NCBI GenBank assembly: GCA_021782065.1
Contig: JAJXVQ010000051.1
Location: forward strand, 1-8,034
DNA length: 8,034 bases
Direction of reading: 5' to 3'
From: Pseudomonadota bacterium
Lineage (GTDB): Bacteria; Pseudomonadota; Gammaproteobacteria; UBA1113
Made by a program: the position numbers and the translations under genes. Position 1 is the first letter of the stretch; every line of letters begins with the position of its first letter. Shown here one piece after another: positions 6,914 through 8,034 of this stretch. The notes under the pieces are model-generated. The model worked only from the letters and a program-made list of their open reading frames with translations. It was not told where the DNA came from and made no database searches.

Positions 6914-8034
6914 TCAAAGACGATTGTACCGTTTTATATTTGCATTCCCTTTACCCGCTCCCGCAAATTCCAAAATCGTATGTATCCACCAAGCAAAATA
7001 AACCACAGCTATAGCAGCCACTCCGAATAATAGCACAGCTTGTGTTAATGCGCACATTTGTCTTTGGGTTGAGTTAAAGGTACTAGGGCTTTCCCGCTCT
7101 GGAACCCCAAAATACCCGCTGGAATTTTGTGACAAACTAGTTGGCGGCTTCACTGTTACGAGCAACTGCTCAGCCGTGTTGCTCTGAACATCTTGAATTG
7201 CAGGATCGGCCTTCTTATCTAGCAAGAGTGTGTAAATTTCTTTATATCCCTTTCTGGCTGCCCAATGCAGGGCGGTACGGCCCAGATTCTCCGTGGCGTT
7301 GATGTCTGCGCCATGCTGTAATAAACATTCAATAGCTTCTTTAGATTGTGACAACACGGCTATATGCAGAGCTGTTTGGCCAGATAGGTTTCTGCCATCA
7401 AGATTGAGACTATGTTTTGACTTCAAATACTCCAGGGTAGCTACTTGATTAGCTCTCGCGGCACTGTGTAATAAGGCAATACCATTTTCCTCAGTTACTG
7501 GACTATACTTTACCAAGCGCTTTATTACCTCAATATTTCCTTGGGATGCGGCATCCTGCAATTCTAACCATAATCGCTTTGTAAGATTCTCCGCCAAGTT
7601 TTCGACATTTGCCCCCAGCTTAATCAAACACACCTGGCTATTGATATGCTTTGCCCAAACAAAAGGGGTGCTGCCGTTATTATCTTGGACATTCACGTCT
7701 GCACCCTTATCTATCAATAATTCTATAACATCAACATGATTGCCTAAGGCGGCCAAATGCAGCGCTGCACAACCCATATTCTCCGTGGCGTTGGTATCGA
7801 CGCCATGCTGTAATAAACACTCAATAGCTTCTTTAGATTGTGACAACACGGCTATATGCAGAGCTGTTTGGCCAGATAGGTTTCTGCCGCCAAGATTAAG
7901 ACTATGGTTTGACTTCAAATACTCCAGGGTAGCTACTTGATTAGCTCTCGCGGCACTGTGTAATAAGGCAATACCATTTTCCTCAGTTACTGGACTATAC
8001 TTTACCAAGCGCTTTATTACCTCAATATTTCCTT
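6914..8034 (-). CDS. Ankyrin-repeat protein with C-terminal membrane segment, 5' partial
   Basis: The frame stays open to the right edge, so the N terminus is missing and 372 residues are visible. A TTG at 8008 could be read as a start but lies inside a repeat: the residues before it (GNIEVIKR) recur before the second copy. Numbering from that TTG codon, ankyrin repeats run to about residue 272, with TALHIAV (48-54), AALHLAAL (81-88), a short degenerate repeat near 112-135, TALHIAV again (212-218) and TALHWAARKG (245-254). A Ser/Thr/Pro-rich linker (about 285-318) follows, then one hydrophobic segment (about 320-346) and a basic tail ending NIKRYNRL. No enzymatic domain is visible. Ankyrin repeats mediate protein-protein binding and are frequent in secreted effectors of Legionella, Coxiella and related bacteria. 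An effector role here is inference, and an internal membrane-bound scaffold is also possible. It converges on relA with 25 nt between the stops and no visible terminator hairpin. Confidence 0.88.
   Translation of the reverse strand, partial: GNIEVIKRLVKYSPVTEENGIALLHSAARANQVATLEYLKSNHSLNLGGRNLSGQTALHIAVLSQSKEAIECLLQHGVDTNATENMGCAALHLAALGNHVDVIELLIDKGADVNVQDNNGSTPFVWAKHINSQVCLIKLGANVENLAENLTKRLWLELQDAASQGNIEVIKRLVKYSPVTEENGIALLHSAARANQVATLEYLKSKHSLNLDGRNLSGQTALHIAVLSQSKEAIECLLQHGADINATENLGRTALHWAARKGYKEIYTLLLDKKADPAIQDVQSNTAEQLLVTVKPPTSLSQNSSGYFGVPERESPSTFNSTQRQMCALTQAVLLFGVAAIAVVYFAWWIHTILEFAGAGKGNANIKRYNRL
6971..7051 (-). other. Predicted C-terminal transmembrane segment of the ankyrin protein
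   Basis: These codons encode about 27 mostly hydrophobic residues, including AVLLFGVAAIAVVYFAWW, bounded by a polar Ser/Thr-rich linker before and a short Gly/Asn/Lys/Arg tail of about 18 residues after. No other hydrophobic stretch of this length is visible in the fragment, so the visible part looks anchored at its C terminus with the ankyrin domain on one side. Membrane and orientation cannot be told from the sequence, and an N-terminal signal could exist beyond the window. Confidence 0.75.
7286..7542 (-). repeat. Intragenic ankyrin repeat block, promoter-distal copy
   Basis: This block is repeated at 7778-8034 at an exact offset of 492 bp (164 codons), so the frame is kept. By hand alignment there are 9 mismatches in 257 bp. 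All nine lie at 7286-7415, and 7416-7542 (127 bp) is identical to the other copy. Similarity falls sharply on the low-coordinate side (7 mismatches in the next 31 bp). The encoded block covers KYSPVTEENG through ECLLQHGADINATEN. Confidence 0.95.
7778..8034 (-). repeat. Intragenic ankyrin repeat block, promoter-proximal copy
   Basis: This is the second copy of the 492-bp-period repeat, cut by the window edge, so its full length is unknown. Compared with the other copy it encodes four amino-acid differences (Val for Ala, Thr for Ile, Gly for Asp, Asn for Lys) and three silent codon changes. The segment between the copies (7543-7777) is not repeated at the DNA level in this window and encodes two to three more divergent ankyrin units. 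Confidence 0.95.

Noticed and set aside
7740..7940. Plus-strand open frame of 66 codons inside the ankyrin gene
   Set aside because: It is the antisense reading of ankyrin repeats, whose consensus tends to give open complementary frames; the minus-strand repeats are clearly the coding strand.
7286..8034. The near-identical blocks as a CRISPR array or insertion sequence
   Set aside because: They are long, in-frame parts of one coding sequence with ankyrin consensus, without short repeats and spacers, terminal inverted repeats or a transposase.

Overview
The window carries six protein-coding genes and very little non-coding DNA. Five are core bacterial genes whose motifs and lengths match gammaproteobacterial families; the sixth is an accessory ankyrin-repeat gene. 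The AT-leaning sequence, compact spacing, monofunctional-type RelA and eukaryote-like ankyrin protein suggest a host-associated gammaproteobacterium. Legionellales (Coxiella, Rickettsiella or Berkiella-like) is a plausible placement, but that is inference from gene content, not from a phylogeny.

Layout: positions 1-146 lie downstream of tilS and hold a perfect 9-bp hairpin and a lone extended -10-like motif, with no convincing gene. A minus-strand pair follows: accA (acetyl-CoA carboxylase carboxyltransferase alpha subunit) is transcribed first and overlaps tilS (tRNA-Ile lysidine synthetase) by 23 nt. A 78-84 nt divergent intergenic region around 2422-2505 holds two back-to-back promoter candidates. 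To its right, a plus-strand run contains a DEDDy-type 3'-5' exonuclease of the PolB-like family, rlmD (23S rRNA m5U1939 methyltransferase) and relA ((p)ppGpp synthetase). The first two overlap by 4 nt (ATGA) and the last two are 10 nt apart, so this looks like one operon. relA ends in tandem TAA codons and meets, only 25 nt away, the convergent 3' end of the ankyrin gene, whose 5' end lies beyond the right edge.

The core genes link lipid synthesis (AccA), decoding accuracy (TilS), ribosome maturation (RlmD) and the amino-acid starvation response on the ribosome (RelA). RelA has lost the hydrolase HD signature and carries the EFDD motif of dedicated synthetases, so a separate SpoT-type hydrolase should exist elsewhere in the genome.

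The most unusual part is the ankyrin gene. It contains two segments with a period of exactly 492 bp (164 codons). They are 96-97% identical over the 257 bp visible and fully identical over the last 127 bp up to the window edge. The protein ends in a single hydrophobic segment and a short basic tail. It looks like a recently duplicated or gene-converted, membrane-anchored ankyrin protein and is a reasonable candidate host-interaction factor. No wholly new system is demonstrated by the sequence.
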